NCBI GenBank assembly: GCA_934552855.1
Contig: CAKTEU010000013.1
Coordinates: 1 to 57,760 of the forward strand
Direction: 5' to 3'
Source: an uncultured Eubacteriales bacterium
GTDB lineage: Bacteria; Bacillota; Clostridia; Oscillospirales; Acutalibacteraceae
Length of the DNA: 57,760 nucleotides
This document shows, piece after piece, positions 27,217 through 37,096 of the stretch. The notes under the pieces are model-generated. The model ran no database searches. It had not been told where the DNA came from and saw nothing but the letters and a program-made list of their open reading frames with translations. The first letter of the stretch is position 1; every line of letters begins with the position of its first letter. The translations under genes and the position numbers were made by a program.

Positions 27217-29621
27217 TTAACTGTCATTTAATGACGTTCTTAGTGTTCTGGCTTCTTTGCAATAACCGTGTTTTTCATAAATTGAAACAACAATGTTTAT
27301 TGCATCACTTGATTCTGAATTAAGACTTGCTACATAATCACATATACTTATTGAATCATCAATTTCTCCTATTTCATCATATGCTTTCGCCCTAATCGCA
27401 TTAGAAACCGCCAAAAAATCTCTCGCTGTCATGGTATCAGGATGAGAAACTCCCAGTGTTTTTTTACGAAGAGTGAACAGTATCTCGAAGAGTTTTGCAG
27501 ATTTATCAATATCTCCAATAATCCCGCTCAAATACGCTATTGAGCATAGGGCTTCGAGTGTATCACTATGTTCTTCCCCTATACTAGATTTGAGTAGTTT
27601 ATAAAGCCTTTTATAAAGGAAAAGTGCCTTTTCATAGTCCCCAATTTCTTGATATTCGCTTGCTAGATTATTTAGGATCAGACAAACATTTTGATGGCTT
27701 TCGCCAAACACTCTAACAGCAATATCGTATAAGTCTTCATATATACTGACAGCTTTTTCATTGTCTCCTGTTTTACCAATAATATACGCCTTATTATGAA
27801 ATGCTTGCAGAGCTAACGGATGCGATGCACCAAATGTCTTTATACATATCTCACAAGAGTCCTGAATTAGTGTTATTGCTTCTTGAAGCTCCCCAATTTC
27901 ACATAATTCTAATGACATATTCGTTAGGACATTTATAGATAACACATGATCCTCTCCTACCTTTTTTACCAAAAGAGGATATATTTCATTATATATGTTT
28001 AAAGCCTTTTTTCTATCATTTAATCTAGATAATATAACTGCTTGATCTGATCGATTTCTCAAAGAATCTATGTGATCTTCACCTAAAAGAGTACAATAAC
28101 TGCAGTAGATTTTTTCTAACAAGCGAAGTGCCTGTTCATAATCTCCGAGTTGATAATAACACGATGAGATGTTGTGTAATATGTAGTTTTTTCCAATAAA
28201 TCATCCCTGCCACTATTCTCCGTAATTTGAAATGCTTTCTTATGTATTTCCAACCCTTTTTTATATTCTCCTATATCATAGTAGCAGGATCCTATACAAT
28301 TAAGATTTTTAATCGTATCAGAATGATCTTCTCCAAGTACCTCACATCGCCATGGATAAATTCTCTCATATAATTTCAACGATTTATGTATTTCTCCAAC
28401 CGCACCAAACGCATAAGCAAGGCTACTTAGCGCTTTAAGTGCTTGCTCTGATTTAAGCCCGTATGTTTTAATATACGCGCCAGCCAGTTTTTTTGTCCAC
28501 ATAAAATACGATGGGTAGTCTCTTTTTACGATATTTCCTTCATAATATAACTCATGCAATAATTCAATCGCTTCAAGAAGATTTGATTGTGCTGCTTTTG
28601 TGATCAATTCAATACCAAGTTCACGATTTACCTCAACATCAATTCCTTCGAGATATGCCAAACCAATCAAATAATTGTGCTCTGGATTGTTGTTCGCTTC
28701 TGTAGCCACTCTCTTAATTGAGTCAAGAAGTCTATTTCTAAATTCTGTATCATTTTGAGCATCAACACTCTCTGGAATACTTTCAAAAAAGGACGAAAGA
28801 ATATCTCTATCCGTCTCTTGCATTTCAGCCGGCAAGATTTTCTTGCCAGAGTCTCTCGCCGCTGGGTATTCTTTCGCCATAACAAAGTTAGGTTTGTCAT
28901 CCGGCATTTCTAGCAAATTTGGTGTAACGAGAAGTGTAAACAACTCGCTGTTTTGCAAAACCCGATCTATATTCTCTTTGAAACTCTCACCCGGGGTCAA
29001 AAACTCGTCAAACCAAATAGCTATATCTCTGCATTCGGGATTCTTATGTATTAACTTCATCAGCTCATTGGCATATGCGTGATCTTTTTTGCGATAACTA
29101 AGGAAAATATACGCGTCAAAAGCCTTGCGCACTCTTTGTGCAAGTTTATCGCTGAGCAAAACAGATTCAAGATACTTTTTCAGTTTTTCCTCATAACTGA
29201 TCTCGGTCAGATCATGACTGTAAGGATTGATATATTGCAGTTCGTCAAACTTATCCGGTTTGCTGTAAAACTCGTCAATCCCGGGTTCCATCATCATTGG
29301 AAGAACCGGAATGTGTTTTCCCATAGCAAACCGAAAATCCGAATCCATTGCGCGGTTCGGTTAAGTGAGCAAGCGAAAGGTGACCAGGATTACAAAGAGA
29401 TTCATACGCTCCAAATCGACCAGGTTGTTTTCGTCCGACAGGTCCGCATTCATGTCGTCCGTATAATAAACGGTGCAGTCGTGAGTTTTAAAAATGTCCT
29501 CGCAGATTTTCTCAAAGTAACGCTCAAAATCATCCGGATGGCAAGTGAAATAAACCCTCGGCTTATCCTTCGGGCTCGAATTACCACGTGTTTTATACGA
29601 AAAAACAACCTCTTGACTCAT
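27217..29621 (-). pseudogene. Double TIR-like domain protein with Sel1 and TPR repeats, broken
   Basis: Three pieces form one protein of about 800 residues. Piece 29361-29621 begins a TIR-like domain (PRVYFTCHPDDF) and ends at TAA 29361-29363 in the same frame as the next piece, which resumes PNRAMDSDFRFAMGKHIPVL; a GAA would give LLTEPNRAMD, the usual text of this family. Piece 28116-29348 holds a second TIR-like domain (DAYIFLSYRKKDHAYANELM) and Sel1/TPR units. A one-base loss in an A run near 28187-28192 shifts into 27217-28122, with regular 42-residue TPRs (GEDHVLSINVLTN, GASHPLALQAFHN). Such proteins are common in Clostridia and are thought to be signalling or defence ATP-independent scaffolds. 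Confidence 0.82.
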
Positions 29622-29642
29622 ACCAATTACTCCATTCTGCTT

Positions 29643-30422
29643 TTATTGATACAACTGCTCTGCGTACTCCCAATAATACTCTTGGAGAGTATCATCAAGG
29701 TAGCTCAACCCTTCTTCTTGCAGTTCATCAGGAATCCCTGCTATCGCGCCTGCCATCGCCGCCTGCGTATCGGCGTCGCCGCCAAGCGATACGGCATTAC
29801 GAATGGCGTCCTCATAGTCTTCTGCCTCTAAAAAGCATTCAATTGCCTGAGGAACGCTTCCTTGACATGTGACGTCAAAGCTGTATCCTTCTCTTATGTC
29901 ATCAAGGGTAAAATCGAGGTCATAGTATTTGTCTTCAATATACCGCTTGATCTCGTCCTTGCTTGAGCCGGTTCTGGCAAGAAAGATTGCAGCAGCAACC
30001 GCTTGGGCACCTTTAACACCTTCCGGGTGATTGTGCGTTACTTCAGCACTCCACTTTGCGAGCCGTTCCACATCTTCGAGTGTATCGACAGCATAAGCCG
30101 TGGGAGAGACACGCATAGCGGATCCGTTGCCAAAACTGTTATACGCTTGCATATGGTCGCTCATTAACCAACGGTAAAACATTCCGCCGTATCCGGCTCC
30201 GCGATATATTCTACCGAGTTCTCTCATTTTTTCGACGAGCGTTCTTTCAAAGTTATCCTCGTCGTAACAATCGGCTTCAACGCATGCGCAGCCGACTGCA
30301 ATTGTCATAATGCTGTCGTCGGTCGGTCGACAATGAGGTGAAAACAGCATAAAGTCTTTAGTTTTGTCCGATTCAAACTCGTATGGTGATCCGACGATAT
30401 CACCTATAATGGCACCTAGCAT
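29643..30422 (-). CDS. ADP-ribosylglycohydrolase (DraG-like)
   Basis: 259 residues. The metal and ADP-ribose binding motifs are present: LGAIIGDIVGSPYEF, PTDDSIMTIAV, GNGSAMRVSP, THNHPEGVKGA and LGGDADTQAAMAGAIAG. The family removes ADP-ribose from modified proteins, nucleic acids or small molecules. In a cluster with several TIR proteins it could reverse NAD-derived modification (inference). AGGAGG stands 8 bases before ATG 30422. Confidence 0.95.
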   Translation of the reverse strand: MLGAIIGDIVGSPYEFESDKTKDFMLFSPHCRPTDDSIMTIAVGCACVEADCYDEDNFERTLVEKMRELGRIYRGAGYGGMFYRWLMSDHMQAYNSFGNGSAMRVSPTAYAVDTLEDVERLAKWSAEVTHNHPEGVKGAQAVAAAIFLARTGSSKDEIKRYIEDKYYDLDFTLDDIREGYSFDVTCQGSVPQAIECFLEAEDYEDAIRNAVSLGGDADTQAAMAGAIAGIPDELQEEGLSYLDDTLQEYYWEYAEQLYQ

Positions 30423-30486
30423 AGAAATATCCTCCTACCTATTTATTATCTAAACTATTATTTTTTTCATAAAAAGAGATAAGAAA

Positions 30487-30530
30487 GCGAGGCGCACCGA
30501 TAACTATACGGTTTGAACGGTGAGTCTCGC
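30487..30530 (-). terminator. Rho-independent terminator after the Card1-like gene
   Basis: On the minus strand the arms 30518-30530 and 30487-30499 pair in two 5-bp blocks (GCGAG/CTCGC and CACCG/CGGTG) around a 3x3 internal loop. They are followed by the T-rich tract TTTCTTATCTCTTTTT. It separates the right and middle genes from the left part. Confidence 0.7.
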
Positions 30531-30566
30531 TATCATCATTTAAGTCAGAGATCTGATATGATCAAG

Positions 30567-31841
30567 TCAGTTTGACCACAGAGACCGAATAACTCGGTTG
30601 ATTTCAACGTCATCCATATCGACGAAATCCTTGTATTTCCCATTATGGCTGTATCCTTCGACCAAACGAATCCCCATATCCTCTGCACGTTGCCTAAGAT
30701 AATTTGAAAAATCCGAATTATCAAGAGACGTCGCAACAAGAGCTTTCTTTGCGTATTTCCCGCCAAACCGCGTTGCAACCGCGTTAAGCTTATACAGTTC
30801 GTCTTTATCTATGTAGCCGTTTTTACAGGATACAAACACGGGAACCATACCGTGCATCATCATAATGTCGATCTCGTTCTCTGTATCAAAACTGTACTGA
30901 TCGGTGTTGATATCTCCATCCCAATCAATGAAAACGCCGTTCATAACGTCATTATATGTTTTTGAGCCATCCTTTTCCTGTGCGTCGAGAGCCGCAAGAA
31001 AAACCTTCATCTCCAGTACTTGTCCGGCAACGGTCAAGCAATACTTTACCTGCTCATTCTTATATGTAAGTGAAAATATATCGTCGTCAGCAGAATACTC
31101 CTTCAAAAGTCCAGCGTTGTAAAGACCGTCCATGATTCGCCGAATTACAACGTAAGTGCCGCCGTTACGTCTAACAGCTTCTTTAAGATGTTCTGTTGGA
31201 ACGCTTATTTCTAAATCGTCTGTGTAACCAGAAAGTCGTTCAGCAGCTTCAAACACACAAATCTGTGTATTCCAAAGCCGAGCATCCTGACGGCAAATAT
31301 CCCACATCGCATTGATATCTCTTTTGAAATCAGGAGTCATATCCCAGCGGAATGTAGTATCTTCTCTGTTTTCATCATAAACGATATCGCCGCCGTAAAT
31401 ACGAATGTTTTCTTCGATCGAAAGAGTGGGAGCCTCATTTTCTAAAATCGTTTTTCCATCTTCGTCGCCGTCGATGATCGTGTTGTTACGAATGTTAAAG
31501 CGATGCATCTGAATGTTCTTGTCCTTGTATCTTTCCGAAACTATACCTGCAGCAACAAGATAGAGATCTTCGCCACCGGTCAAATCAAAGACGCAATCAT
31601 CATACTGCTCCACAAACATAGACAATGCATCGATTATCGCCTGCATTTTGTTCTTATTGACTGCACGACAAATAAACTCGATATCCATACCTCTGGATGA
31701 AAGGATTACTTTATAGTTCTCCGCATGCCGCTGCATCAGTTTAAGCTTGTCCCCAATAAGGATGACTCTGTCCGGGGCCTTTGTCAAACTTGAGCAAATG
31801 TTTTCGATGGCGTCTTTTTCAAAAAACTCAATTAGTGTCAT
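30567..31841 (-). CDS. Card1/Can2-like CARF-PD-(D/E)XK nuclease (DUF1887)
   Basis: 424 residues. The N-terminal half is a CARF Rossmann domain: RVILIGDKLKLMQRHAENY and FDLTGGEDLYLVAAG (86-100), where DLTGG is the nucleotide-contact loop of this family. A winged-helix segment follows. The C-terminal nuclease shows E277, D325 in NEIDIMMMHG and K340 in PVFVSCKNG, the PD-(D/E)XK triad. Card1-type enzymes are switched on by cyclic tetra-adenylate and cut single-stranded RNA and DNA. No CRISPR array or cas10 gene is in the window, so the activating ligand would have to come from elsewhere or be different. A terminator follows the gene. Confidence 0.9.
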   Translation of the reverse strand: MTLIEFFEKDAIENICSSLTKAPDRVILIGDKLKLMQRHAENYKVILSSRGMDIEFICRAVNKNKMQAIIDALSMFVEQYDDCVFDLTGGEDLYLVAAGIVSERYKDKNIQMHRFNIRNNTIIDGDEDGKTILENEAPTLSIEENIRIYGGDIVYDENREDTTFRWDMTPDFKRDINAMWDICRQDARLWNTQICVFEAAERLSGYTDDLEISVPTEHLKEAVRRNGGTYVVIRRIMDGLYNAGLLKEYSADDDIFSLTYKNEQVKYCLTVAGQVLEMKVFLAALDAQEKDGSKTYNDVMNGVFIDWDGDINTDQYSFDTENEIDIMMMHGMVPVFVSCKNGYIDKDELYKLNAVATRFGGKYAKKALVATSLDNSDFSNYLRQRAEDMGIRLVEGYSHNGKYKDFVDMDDVEINRVIRSLWSN

Positions 31842-31874
31842 GTTAATCCCTTTCTTTAAAACGATTAGAATAGG

Positions 31875-32801
31875 TCATCTACAGGTGCGCACGCATTCAT
31901 CTGCCAACTGTGCAACTGTAGTTGCTCGCGATCCTTTTCCAATCGCTCTAAAGACCCAGGAACCACTCTTTCTATAAGCCATTCCGATAATCAATGCTGT
32001 GTCACTGTTGAAATTGCCGGTAACTCTATATTCAACCAAAACTTTTTTTGAATCCGGATCATATAACTTGATATAAAGATTACGGATACCGCCGAATGTT
32101 TGATGTCTTTCAACACACTGGTAAATATTTAGAACAAACACTAAACGATCTCTGTTTGAAGGAACTTTATCCAAATAAACAGAAATATTCTCATCGTCAG
32201 AATTTGCATTGTCCACCCCAGTTAAATTGTCTCCGTGGTGAATAACACATCCCGATCTGTGTTCCTTATCTCCATAGTAAACAAGATCTTTTTCAAGCCC
32301 TTGTCCGGACATAACTACAACAGAGGAGTCAACGTCAATATTTGATCCGGATGTCGCGGGATCCCAACCGACGCCAACATAGATTTTTGAAAGAGGACGA
32401 TCGTCAGCATATCTGATTTTTACCTCTTGTCCTTGTGAAAGGGTAACAGTATCTCCAACTCTCCCGGATACTTCAGACCGAGTCGGAAGATTATAGTCGA
32501 TTTCCAGTTCGTCGCAATAAATACAATCAAACTGGTACTTCATATTCTTGGAGCACTGATGCGTCTTTCTTGCGCAAGAACAACCGCCAACTCTTCTCTT
32601 CCCACACTTTTTGCAAGCGAGCAAATTGTCGTTTGTTTCAAAAGAATCCTGTTTAACCTCAGAAGAAATAACTGCAGCTTCGCTGTCTGAAAGATCAATC
32701 ATGTTGACGACTTTCCAAGTACTACCGAATTGCTTCACCTCAAGGCCATACCATCTGCCGGTCTTTTTGCAGCGTGCTTTTAAAAATTTGTTCGTTCCCA
32801 T
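31875..32801 (-). CDS. TerD-family protein with N-terminal cysteine-rich module
   Basis: 308 residues. The C-terminal 190 residues are a TerD domain: KIYVGVGWDPATSG, DIDVDSSVVVMSG-like text, IHHGDNLTGVDN, IFVLNIYQC-like text and SGSWVFRAIGKGS at the usual positions; the Asp-rich loops bind calcium in known members. The N-terminal 110 residues carry LLACKKCGKRRVGGCSC and FDCIYCDELEIDY, a zinc-binding module shared with the proteins at 32817 and 37097. TerD proteins belong to Ter stress and phage-resistance systems. GGAGG precedes ATG 32801. The fusion links the Ter part of the locus to the two amidotransferase-like proteins. Confidence 0.9.
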   Translation of the reverse strand: MGTNKFLKARCKKTGRWYGLEVKQFGSTWKVVNMIDLSDSEAAVISSEVKQDSFETNDNLLACKKCGKRRVGGCSCARKTHQCSKNMKYQFDCIYCDELEIDYNLPTRSEVSGRVGDTVTLSQGQEVKIRYADDRPLSKIYVGVGWDPATSGSNIDVDSSVVVMSGQGLEKDLVYYGDKEHRSGCVIHHGDNLTGVDNANSDDENISVYLDKVPSNRDRLVFVLNIYQCVERHQTFGGIRNLYIKLYDPDSKKVLVEYRVTGNFNSDTALIIGMAYRKSGSWVFRAIGKGSRATTVAQLADECVRTCR

Positions 32802-32816
32802 AATATCCTCCCAAGA

Positions 32817-33902
32817 TTATTGATATCCAAAGTGTTCAATGTTAGATAGCCATGCGGCTGAATTTACAATATACCTGTCGGTCCCCGCACTATCCCATTT
32901 GCAGTATAGTCGAGTAAATCCACCGTCGATGAGCGCGCGCTTACCATTGGCATCATAATATGCTGTAACAACTTGCCCGTTTGAACCGTACATAAGAGGC
33001 TTTAGCGATTGAGTAATATCAACTTGAGCTATTGTGATGCCTTCATAAAAACTTGTGATTCCTGTGGTTATTGGATGATTCGGAATAATGCCTGATGTTC
33101 CAGAGCCCGATTGGACGCCAAGAACACGATCACCGTAGCTATTTCCATGCATTGCTGTTCTAAATACATGCTTTAATATCTTATTAGCATCAACATAATA
33201 CGGATCATTATCACCCCAAATATAGACACCGTGTCCATCATTAAAAAAACTGGTTATAACATCTATGTGTTTTTCATTCAACTTTGGTGAGCGGTCGGAA
33301 ATTACCCACAATTGTGTTTTTGTTCCTGATAAAACCTTGCGCATTTCTTGTTCCGATGGCGCCGACTTGAACTCAATTATCTCAAATCCCTTTTTACGTA
33401 AGGCAATCGCGGGTTGAAAAAAATCGCACTCACTACACAAGTTCAAAACTACAATAACATACCCTTTAAAACTCCCATCTTGAGCCAGATCATACTGACT
33501 TCCGCTCGGGTTACCATAACGGTCTTTAATTGCTTCGGGAATATTGCTAATTCCAGCCCACTTTGTATACGGAGATCGTCTCATGGGTAACGAATAATCT
33601 ATTGATAATGAGTCACAATAAACGCAATCAAAACAATATTTCATCGTTGGTGAGCAGGGGTGATTCTTTCGTGAGCAACTACACCCACTCACTCTCCGAT
33701 TGCCGCATCTTCTACAAGCTAAAAGATTTTCGTTTGTAAAAAAATCTGCTTGTTTAACTTCAGAAGCAATAATGCTTGCTTCTTCGTTTGAAATCCGCAC
33801 AACATTAACAACTTTCCACGCAGATCCTATTTTTTTCAATTCAAGTCCGAAAAGCAAACCTGTTTTATTGCATCTGGCTTTTAACATCTTTGATTTTGAC
33901 AT
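32817..33902 (-). CDS. Cysteine-rich N-terminal module fused to an amidotransferase/ThuA-like fold
   Basis: About 361 residues from ATG 33902, preceded by GAGGAG that overlaps the stop of the upstream gene. Residues 1-105 are the same module as in the TerD protein (LLACRRCGNRRVSGCSC, FDCVYCDSLSIDY). The rest looks like a class I glutamine-amidotransferase-type fold (YVIVVLNLCSECDF, LWVISDRSPKLNEKH, NDGHGVYIWGDNDPYY, NHPITTGITSF) but I see no clear Cys-His-Glu triad, so it may be a binding domain. Function unknown. Confidence 0.75.
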   Translation of the reverse strand: MSKSKMLKARCNKTGLLFGLELKKIGSAWKVVNVVRISNEEASIIASEVKQADFFTNENLLACRRCGNRRVSGCSCSRKNHPCSPTMKYCFDCVYCDSLSIDYSLPMRRSPYTKWAGISNIPEAIKDRYGNPSGSQYDLAQDGSFKGYVIVVLNLCSECDFFQPAIALRKKGFEIIEFKSAPSEQEMRKVLSGTKTQLWVISDRSPKLNEKHIDVITSFFNDGHGVYIWGDNDPYYVDANKILKHVFRTAMHGNSYGDRVLGVQSGSGTSGIIPNHPITTGITSFYEGITIAQVDITQSLKPLMYGSNGQVVTAYYDANGKRALIDGGFTRLYCKWDSAGTDRYIVNSAAWLSNIEHFGYQ

Positions 33903-33912
33903 ATCTAACTCC

Positions 33913-34944
33913 TCAGCAATCCAGAATTCTCGATTCAATGCCACCCGAAAGGAGTTTCTGCTTATTAAGCATCACATACTTCCGTGCCATTGATAAAACA
34001 GGATAGGTTCCGCTACATACTGGATTATACTCTCTGTTCCAAGTTCTTTTTCCATTGAAAAAGGCGTCGTTTTTGCAAAAATACAAATAGCCTGGTCGAG
34101 TTCCGGCAGCATCCCAAGTTACATCGATATGGTAATAACTGCTGCCATTCCCTAATGAAACAAGATTCCAAGCATGAAGTACTGTTGAACCTGTGTTTTG
34201 ACCATAAATTACATTACATTCGATTTTAGCTGCATCCATTAATCGCTTGAACGCTTCAGCAAATCCTTGACATACACACTGCTTTTTGATCAACGCTCCA
34301 TATGCACTTTGAGTATAACTTAAATCCAAACGGTTATCATCATCGTCTACATAATCAACCGTTGTCGCAAGATAATTATGAGCCAGATAAATCTTTGCTT
34401 CTCTTGGCATATTCGGTTTAAACAGAAATCGAGCAATCCTATCAACCTCAGCGCCGACTTCCTGTTCCATTTGAGCAAGCTTTACCTGTCCGATCCGATA
34501 CTCAAATTTAAACTCGAACACCGTATACTCGGGGTTTGAGTGATAATTCATCCCGCTTGTACTTGTAAGATTTGGGTAAAACGAAGCGTGTTTCTCATGA
34601 AATGCCTTCATTGCTTTACTGAGATCTACATTCCCTTTAGCAATTGCAATGAGCTTCTTTTTGTATTTACCTACATATTGACAAATAAGTTTTTCGCATT
34701 CATCTTGAGACATTACGATTTGAATATCGGCTCTGTCAGTATCTTTATGAATGTATTGAGCTCTAATTTCATAGCCACCGAACATACCAACGATTGAGCA
34801 AGAATGAAGATAATATTTAATTTTTGAGTCTCTTGATATGGCCTGTTGAACGACATCATTTGGCTTGTCCGTGGTTCTAAATCGTATCGAAGTTTGAAAA
34901 TTTTGAAATCCGTCTTTTACGGTTTTAATAGCTAACTCGTCCAT
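33913..34944 (-). CDS. Transglutaminase-like cysteine protease
   Basis: 343 residues. The C-terminal half has the transglutaminase triad: Cys in KQCVCQGFAEAFKRL (probably C225), His257 in TVLHAWNLV and Asp274 in YYHIDVTWD. The N-terminal 180 residues are an uncharacterised alpha/beta region. No signal peptide is visible, so it probably acts in the cytosol as a peptidase or protein cross-linker. The TGA stop overlaps the ribosome site of the next gene. Confidence 0.88.
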   Translation of the reverse strand: MDELAIKTVKDGFQNFQTSIRFRTTDKPNDVVQQAISRDSKIKYYLHSCSIVGMFGGYEIRAQYIHKDTDRADIQIVMSQDECEKLICQYVGKYKKKLIAIAKGNVDLSKAMKAFHEKHASFYPNLTSTSGMNYHSNPEYTVFEFKFEYRIGQVKLAQMEQEVGAEVDRIARFLFKPNMPREAKIYLAHNYLATTVDYVDDDDNRLDLSYTQSAYGALIKKQCVCQGFAEAFKRLMDAAKIECNVIYGQNTGSTVLHAWNLVSLGNGSSYYHIDVTWDAAGTRPGYLYFCKNDAFFNGKRTWNREYNPVCSGTYPVLSMARKYVMLNKQKLLSGGIESRILDC

Positions 34945-34962
34945 GTTTATTACCGCTGAACA

Positions 34963-35838
34963 TTAATAACGGGAATACGGTACTCCAAGTTCTTGAAGTT
35001 TACCGATGCGATCATTGGTTTCTGGGTGTGTTGAATACAGAGCTTTAAGTAAAGTGCTCTGCGGAACACCGGTTCCAATAGTATCTAAAGCGTGAGCAAG
35101 ATCATAACCAAAACCGATTTCATAAGCATACTTATCCGCCGCATACTCATTTGCTCTGCTGGACCACATCAGGAAAAGCATGCAAAATTTCGTCCAGAGC
35201 CAAACAAATCCTGCGCAAATAATTCCGAAGATTGAAAACAAGCAACCTGTTGTGCATGATCTGCTGCGCAAAGTCCCAATGGTAGCGATGCCTGTAGTTA
35301 TAGCTGAGATCGCTTTAAGGATCAGAATAAACGTTGTAACTACAAAGTTACCGCCGCCAATCAGCAGTTGGTTGTCCGTGTGATGTAAGGCGAGGTGACC
35401 AAATTCATGAGCCAGGATTCCCTCAATCATCTCGTCAGGAAGATCAAACAATCCTTCGGTTACACAAATTGTTTTTCTCCCCGCTGCAAATGCATTTGGG
35501 TTGGGATCATACATTACTTTGAGAATTATATTATTTGGGAGAGATGGCGTCTTTGCCTTCGCTTTACGATAAACACGCTGAACAGAAGGAAGGATTCTGT
35601 TTCTCATATCAATCCTTCGCATCTTTCTTGCGCCAGCAATGAGACTAAGAAACCATTCACCAATCGGAGACAGAGCAATAACAATAGATACCAGATAAAT
35701 GACTGCGATTGTAATCATCGCTTCCTGCCCGCCTGCAGAGAAGATACCAATTATCATTGCTGCGTTCAACAGGAAGAAAATGATCGTACCTATGTTGCTT
35801 GTCTTGAAAATGTTTTTTAAAACGCTGAATATGTACAT
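34963..35838 (-). CDS. M48-family membrane metalloprotease (HtpX-like)
   Basis: 291 residues. Two N-terminal hydrophobic helices (residues 15-33 and 40-58) precede the zinc motif HEFGHLALHH (144-153). A third hydrophobic region follows, then the NEYAADKYAYEIG glutamate ligand. This is the HtpX layout; HtpX degrades misfolded membrane proteins under stress. Here it lies 2 bases before the TraG-like gene and after the transglutaminase, in a protease-rich part of the locus. Confidence 0.92.
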   Translation of the reverse strand: MYIFSVLKNIFKTSNIGTIIFFLLNAAMIIGIFSAGGQEAMITIAVIYLVSIVIALSPIGEWFLSLIAGARKMRRIDMRNRILPSVQRVYRKAKAKTPSLPNNIILKVMYDPNPNAFAAGRKTICVTEGLFDLPDEMIEGILAHEFGHLALHHTDNQLLIGGGNFVVTTFILILKAISAITTGIATIGTLRSRSCTTGCLFSIFGIICAGFVWLWTKFCMLFLMWSSRANEYAADKYAYEIGFGYDLAHALDTIGTGVPQSTLLKALYSTHPETNDRIGKLQELGVPYSRY

Positions 35839-35840
35839 AG

Positions 35841-37079
35841 TTACTCCTCAATCCTTGATTTTCTTCTCATCAAAGGCTCCCGTAAATAGCTCATTACTTC
35901 GTTAGGCTTCAATTCTCTGAAAACCTCGGATCTATAAATAGGCTTGTTCACCTTTTGAAAACTCGTAGTTGTTGAATTGTACTTTCTCGGCGAAGCGATA
36001 ACGCCACCGTTATCCATCATATTTGCAAAGGGATTCCAACTCTTTTTCTTTGTATAAGAGAAACTCTTTTCTTGCACATCCCTGCTTCCAAAGAATGCAG
36101 ACCAAAAAGCCGCATTTTCATCGGATCCTTGATTAAACACAAGAAATGATTTGGAATCATCCAAGATGGAATTCCCATTTTTCGTGATATATCTCGTTAT
36201 ATCATCCACAAATATGTAGGACGCATAATAATAAGACAAATTATATTCGAGCGTGTTTTTAATGTGATCTCCGGAGATAAAATCCGCATCCTTAATCAAG
36301 AAAGCGACCCTGCTCATACTCCTATACTTTTCCAAGCACTTAGACATTGAATAGAACAGAGAATTGAACAACATCTCTTTCTTTTCAAAATCATCGCTGA
36401 TCATCCCGTTTAGCATGACAACATTGCCATCGTTGAGCATGTCCTTGACCTTCAGATCTCCTGAAAGCATATCCAAGACTCCGCTACTCTCAAGTTTGAC
36501 CATACAAGTCTCTATATCAAGATAGGACGAATAAGTTCCTGCATCACCAAGGAATCTAAGGCGGCGATTCTTCTCGAGATCGGAAAGGGGTGCAGAAGAA
36601 ACCAAATCAGAAACATATTCAATGTCCATCATTGAAAGGTCTTTAATACTGTAATTTTTTCCAAGCACATCAAGTGTACTGATGGCATAAAGATAAAATC
36701 TCTGTGCCTTGTTTTTAAGCAAGTCAGGAACCTCAGATACCATCGACATAAGGGCAATTACAAAATCCGCTTTTTGTTCGCTGGTGTGGAAAGCAGACAA
36801 GATGTCAACAGTATCAGTTGAACCTGACATATTCAGGTCATATGCGACTCTGCCAACCATATGAGGATGAATGAATTTCACAAGATCCTTATGCTGCTCT
36901 CTGGATAACGAACCATTTACAAGCACAATTGTTTTCTTCTCGTGCAAAAGGTTCATCAACAAGTTAAAGTATAGTTTTCTGCTTCCTTCGTTTTCAACGC
37001 CGGAGATCAGCATATTTCCCAAGCTTTTGGTAACATCCTCGGCCGGAGATCTTTCAAATATTCGATTCAGAATTGCCAT
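35841..37079 (-). CDS. TraG/VirD4-like protein, probably inactive ATPase
   Basis: 412 residues. The ending (VFRELKPNEVMSYLREPLMR) and the central KYRSMSRVAFLIKDADFISG block resemble the C-terminal part of VirD4/TraG coupling ATPases. The expected Walker A is replaced by text such as TIVLVNGSLSREQ, so ATP hydrolysis is doubtful. It may form hetero-oligomers with the intact relative at 40379-41662. No relaxase or mating-pair gene is near. Confidence 0.6.
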   Translation of the reverse strand: MAILNRIFERSPAEDVTKSLGNMLISGVENEGSRKLYFNLLMNLLHEKKTIVLVNGSLSREQHKDLVKFIHPHMVGRVAYDLNMSGSTDTVDILSAFHTSEQKADFVIALMSMVSEVPDLLKNKAQRFYLYAISTLDVLGKNYSIKDLSMMDIEYVSDLVSSAPLSDLEKNRRLRFLGDAGTYSSYLDIETCMVKLESSGVLDMLSGDLKVKDMLNDGNVVMLNGMISDDFEKKEMLFNSLFYSMSKCLEKYRSMSRVAFLIKDADFISGDHIKNTLEYNLSYYYASYIFVDDITRYITKNGNSILDDSKSFLVFNQGSDENAAFWSAFFGSRDVQEKSFSYTKKKSWNPFANMMDNGGVIASPRKYNSTTTSFQKVNKPIYRSEVFRELKPNEVMSYLREPLMRRKSRIEE

Positions 37080-37096
37080 AATGACCCTCCATCTGT

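Noticed and set aside
31875..32801. Tellurite resistance determinant
   Set aside because: Only TerD-, TerB- and TerY-like parts are seen; TerC, TerZ and other resistance genes are absent, so a general Ter-type stress role is safer.
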